A stretch of DNA of 64,000 bases from Buxus sempervirens (Eukaryota; Streptophyta; Magnoliopsida; Buxales; Buxaceae). The stretch covers positions 20,260,048 through 20,324,047 of the forward strand of contig OX387194.1 of the NCBI GenBank assembly GCA_947561395.2, written 5' to 3'. This document shows, piece by piece, positions 60,211-64,000 of the stretch (the first letter of the stretch is position 1; the number at the start of each line of letters is the position of its first letter). The translations under genes were made by a program, and so were the position numbers. The notes beneath the pieces were generated by a model, which saw only the letters and a list, made by a program, of their open reading frames with translations, was not told the origin of the DNA and made no database searches.

Positions 60211-61515
60211 TCATCCAAATTTCTCCCCCTTTCTGGAAGGAGGTTTGGGTTCCCAAGTCCTGGAGTAGTGCTTGTATGCATCTTGGGATCTGGAGTGCAG
60301 CCAACTGAGTTTGTGATCCATCTCCAGCTGAGTCTTCCGAATGCATTCCAGAAAATGATCCGCTTCATTTTGCATACGTTGCTGAGCAGCAACGTCCCTT
60401 TGTACTTCTCCACATGTAAAATCAACATCCTTTGCCAATTGCCCCAGCTTCTCTTGGGTCTCTGATTTGAACATGCTCATCATGAGCATGTGAGACCTAA
60501 CCTCTGAATTGAAAGCCTCCTGAGAAGCTTGCATGGAATTCAGTTTCTCCATGATAGCCACAGCATCAGAGCTGGACAGAGAGGACTGAGAAGAGGAGGG
60601 TTCAGAAGACACCAACCGAAACGGACTTGCTCGTTTACTTCGGGTCAGAGTGGAGGAAGCAATGGGAGGACGGGGATGAATGATCAATTCAGTCGGATCA
60701 GGGAGTACCCCCTGATGAACACACATGTAAGAGATGAATATTCCAAAAGGAAGAGCTGCAGTCTTGGATTTTAAATTCCGAGACTGAAGGATCTGATGGA
60801 AGATAATGGAAGGAATACAGCTACTTTCTCTGTTCCAGATGGCATGAAGAAGTCTTGCCCGAGGGTGAGAGATCTCTGAGTGATGATCAGATGGAACAAG
60901 AGAAGCACACACAAACAGATTCAAGATCCGGAGAAGATCTTGAAGAGAGCCATGAGGCTAATAGTTGGGCTTAATCTTGATGGAAGTGGGAGCACCCTGA
61001 ACGATTAGAGAAGGAATGATGGACTCCATAGGAGGATCAGTATGTGACTCAAGAAAGTTAAAAGAGGGAGAGTCAACAAGAGGCAGTTCAAGAAGAGAGG
61101 AAATAAGCTCTTTCGAGAAGTCGAAAGAAATTCCCCTGACATAGGCTTTGACAGAGCCTTGATTGGCAAGATGGAGATGATGAAGATTAGAGTAAAATTC
61201 TCGGACCAGGTCCGGATATGCAAAACCACCAAGTAAAGCAAATTTTTTCCAACCATTGTCCGAAAACAATGAGTAGAAAGGGGATTCAGAAAAAGACTCA
61301 AGCTTGATGGCCCTTTCCAGAAGAAGTGGCCTGTGCTTGAAGAATGCATTGAAATCAGATAAACCATTCCCCACAAACGGTTCAGAAGAATGAGAAGGGG
61401 AAGGGGGTCTCACTGGAGGAGAAGAAATAACAGGAGAAGACCTCACAGGAGGAGACCTCACAGGAGGAGACGATGTTGAAGGAGAATCAGTTCTCGACTT
61501 TCTCTTGAGAGGCAT
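60211..61515 (-). pseudogene. putative plant transposon protein ORF with C-terminal coiled coil
   Basis: Starts at ATG 61515 (MPLKRKSRTDSPSTSS), then a Ser/Pro repeat (SPPVRSPPVRSS). A domain of the 'putative plant transposon protein' kind follows (RPLLLERAIKLESF, SDNGWKKFALLGGFAYPDLV, VREFYSNLHH). One TAG (60958-60960) interrupts a frame that otherwise continues to 60211. The second half ends in a long charged helix (EKLNSMQASQEAFNSEVR ... QKLGQLAKDV-like). It lies just upstream of the Copia-like 3' LTR, the position of env-like ORFs in SIRE-type elements. Function is unknown. Confidence 0.65.
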
Positions 61516-61523
61516 GGTGGAAA

Positions 61524-61830
61524 AAAATGGAAGAGAAAGAGAAAACAGACAGAACCAACCAACAAAACGAGAAAGCCCTAATGGCTTAAAAAAACTACTA
61601 AACCCTAGCTTAGAATAATGAGAGAAAACTACTGAACTAGGAAGTAGAAAATGAAGAAGCAAGACGAAGACAGTAAAAAATTTTTTTACCTGAACAGTAG
61701 GCAGGAAGGAAGAAGGTGACAGCGACAGTAGCACCGGGACACGACGCGAGAGGCGAGGGAAAACGAACAGGGTGAAAAAGAACAGGGGTAAAAAAAATGA
61801 CCGCAATTTCACCTATATATAGGTAAACAA
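61524..61830 (-). promoter_or_regulatory. possible promoter and 5' UTR of the ORF at 61515
   Basis: On the minus strand a TATA-like CCTATATATAGG (61823-61812) is followed by a C/T-rich leader and a donor-like TTCAGGTAAAAAAATT near 61688. It suggests a transcription start about 270 bp before the ATG and possibly a leader intron. It could equally be eroded LTR sequence. Confidence 0.4.
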
Positions 61831-62606
61831 AGTACGGTGCCAGCGAGCAACTGGCAACGTAGAAGAGGGCAAGTGCCAGAGCAAGCAAACTAGATAAGGC
61901 TACATGCACGCTTCTAGCGACGTAGAAGGGGCACATGCACACACAAAGAAAAACACAGATTCAAGGCAGAAATTTATAAAAGAGGTTTGAACTGTTCTTC
62001 ATGACAGCCTCATACTTCCAAACACAAAGCTAAGATTTTAGCTAAACCAAAAATCATCCAGATAATCAACTTATTCAATCTAAGAAGTACTTATCACAAA
62101 ACTGATCTAGAAGTACCTATCAAAGTTAATTCAGATGTGGTACATTTCATATCAAAGAGCAAAATTTCCTTCATGGTTTCTCATACTATAAATTTTCTTC
62201 AAGATATTAAGCACATATGCATATTAATGAATCAATGCTTGTGAGAAATGAGCAACATTTTTGACTTTTACATTTCATACATATAGAAGGCTATTTCAGT
62301 GTAAACAATCTTGAAAAGTATAGACATATCCCAACTTCATTTTGGTGGCTTTCGCACATCAGAGATAGGTAGCCTTTTCTGATCTCTTTTTCGTTTCTTT
62401 TTAAAGAAGGCATTGACCCTTAAAAACCTGAGTTTACAGTTCATTCCAAGAATATACCTTCTTTATCTTTTTCTTTTTGAGATTTACAGTCGCTTTCACT
62501 CTAATCTCTATGGCAGCCATTTCCAAAACTTTTCTTTTCATAAAGGTGATAGCCTATAGATCCCAAGCTTTACCACACAATAAGCTTCAATACGTAAAGG
62601 TGTTTC
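61831..62606. other. Copia-like interior, no gene recognised
   Basis: AT-rich sequence without motifs, ending at the start of LTR 8. Confidence 0.4.
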
Positions 62607-64000
62607 TGTAAGACCCTGAATTTTTGTGAATATTTATTTATTTATTTAGTTATTTATTCTGATGTATAAACTGTGTTTATCAGGTTATTTTGTGGTTTGA
62701 GGGCTTAGCCCATACTCATATGTACAGGCGTTATATAGCCATTTTTCCGAAAAATAGTATTATTATCATTGGTATTCTTAAGGTGTAGTTATGTGATTTT
62801 AAACGGGAATAGATGCTGAATAGGTAGTGTCTTCCGTAGGCGAACATGCATAGGATCAAGAAATGGGAGAGTATTCGAGCGAGCATGTAATAGGTAAGTA
62901 GACGAAAATGGAAAGTAGGGTTCGGGTTTATGAAATTTCGCTTAGCATAATTTCGGCAAATATTTCGTTAAGTCTGGACATAAGGAAACTGGCGATTTCG
63001 GCTGGAGGGCGACTAGGGTTTTCGTTCGTGAAGAACCCTCTATCGCGAGTGCTGGAAGAAGGATTTCGGAGCTGATTTTACTTGGGTTATTTCCCTCAGC
63101 TCGAGAAGTGTAGTTCGATAGTCTTTCCATTCGCGCGCGTGGCCGAGAAGTGATCGGCCGGAGGTTTTCTCGTTCGGGAAGAAGCACAGGTGAGTAGCAC
63201 TGTTTTATCACTGGGTTTGTCTTTTGGGTTTTATCGAGCTTATTCGGATGCATGTTTTGAAGATTTAGTGATAGTATAAGGTTTTTCTGGTTTCTGGGTT
63301 TTCGGGAAGTTGCATGAACAGAGTATCCGGAGTTAAGTTTTAATTAAAAATGAAAGTGTTTAGATTAATTTCAAATATGGTTGGGAAGTGTTATGGGGGT
63401 ATTAGGAGTGTATTGGAGCAATTACAGACCTAAACCAACCGGCCAGACTTGTAGATCTTGGAATAACAGAGAATGAAAAATCACAGGGGGTATCCGCCTA
63501 CCTCGCGCCCACCGGCGTTCACCTCGGAGGTAGGCGCCCCGTTAAAAATGACTTACCGCCCATCTCGCGCCCACCTCGCGCTCATCTCGCGCGAAGTGGA
63601 AAACAAGGCGCTCATCTCGCGCGAATCCCGCGCCTATCTCACGCCCACCTCACGCCCATCTCGCGCTCACCTAGCGTCGGGTGAGCGGCAGGTCGTTTTT
63701 AACCGTTTTCTTCACCGCCGACCGGCGCCCACCTCGCGCCCACCTCGATAGGTGAGCGGTAGACCTATTTTGCTTAATTAAATGGAATTTCTGACTTGAC
63801 CAAGAGTAATTGCACTTCTTAGGGTTAAACCACTTCACTATTCACTTGGTTAGGAACCTGAGAAACCATTTTGCCTATGAAATTAATAGAGGAAAATGTT
63901 GTGAACATCTTATGAGTTTCAAGTTGGGTTTTAGGTTACTTATGAGTATTGTGCCGGACACCAAACTAGGAAGAGTTATCAGTTATTTTTCCTTATTCTA
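62607..64000 (+). mobile_element. LTR 8 (Gypsy), first 1394 bp; runs past the window
   Basis: Begins TGTAAGACCCTGAATTTTTG, the start style of LTRs 1, 2, 6 and 7. Donor GCACAGGTGAGTAGCACTG (63190) and a GC-rich tract of CTCGCGCCCACC-type words at about 63485-63760. The dyad, acceptor and 3' end would lie beyond the window. Confidence 0.8.

Noticed and set aside
63473..63751. 92-residue open frame rich in Arg-Pro-Ala
   Set aside because: It is the GC-rich self-complementary tract of LTR 8 read as protein.

Overview
This is a stretch of a eudicot nuclear genome. The evidence is intron-containing genes with GT-AG borders, one plant flavonoid glucosyltransferase, plant RabD and LARP6 gene fragments, and a dense mass of nested plant transposons (CACTA, Mutator-like, LINE, Gypsy, Copia-like). 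The sequence alone does not fix the species. Only one gene looks intact and host-owned: a two-exon UGT78-type anthocyanidin/flavonoid 3-O-glucosyltransferase at 26116-28344 (+).

Layout. 1-3397: right part of a CACTA element carrying the 3' half of a RabD/Rab1 gene. 4398-19499: a 15.1-kb Mutator-like element (MULE) with 162-bp terminal inverted repeats. It carries four decayed genes: a Ulp1-type (C48) protease, a 'putative plant transposon protein' gene, a gene joining an HMG box to a plant-mobile-like domain, and a mudrA-type transposase. Two tandem-repeat fields and many copies of a CGATTAATCG-like word also lie inside it. 20121-25454: a complete CACTA element (TSD ATT) that captured part of a LARP6 gene and pieces of at least one unidentified gene. 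It ends about 660 bp upstream of the UGT78 gene. 28418-29137: 5'-truncated LINE on the minus strand.

29138-47041: a Gypsy element of Tat/Ogre-like organisation on the minus strand (extra ORF1, tandem repeats, gag, protease, RT), broken by four later insertions. Each insertion has a 5-bp target-site duplication, and removing it restores the reading frame across the site. 47042-58815: a junction LTR, a nested solo LTR, and a second Gypsy element (chromovirus-like gag, initiator-Met PBS) broken by a solo LTR that itself contains another solo LTR. 58816-62606: a Copia-like LTR with an upstream ORF. 62607-64000: start of another LTR.

The most unusual signal is shared by eight LTRs of one Gypsy group (29565, 36506, 43387, 47042, 48711, 52928, 53374, 62607). 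Each has a TATA box near its start and a splice-donor-like block close to GTRAGTAGCAC. About 160-300 nt further on there is a GC-rich tract built from a self-complementary word that differs between LTRs. In the seven complete ones a dyad (TGAGATATTCGTATCTCA) follows, next to CATGCATG and 20-35 nt before a pyrimidine-tract-CAG acceptor. This reads as an intron inside the LTR. GC-rich self-complementary tracts also occur in the Athila-like and Copia-like LTRs of the window. All coordinates were read by eye; no alignment was run.
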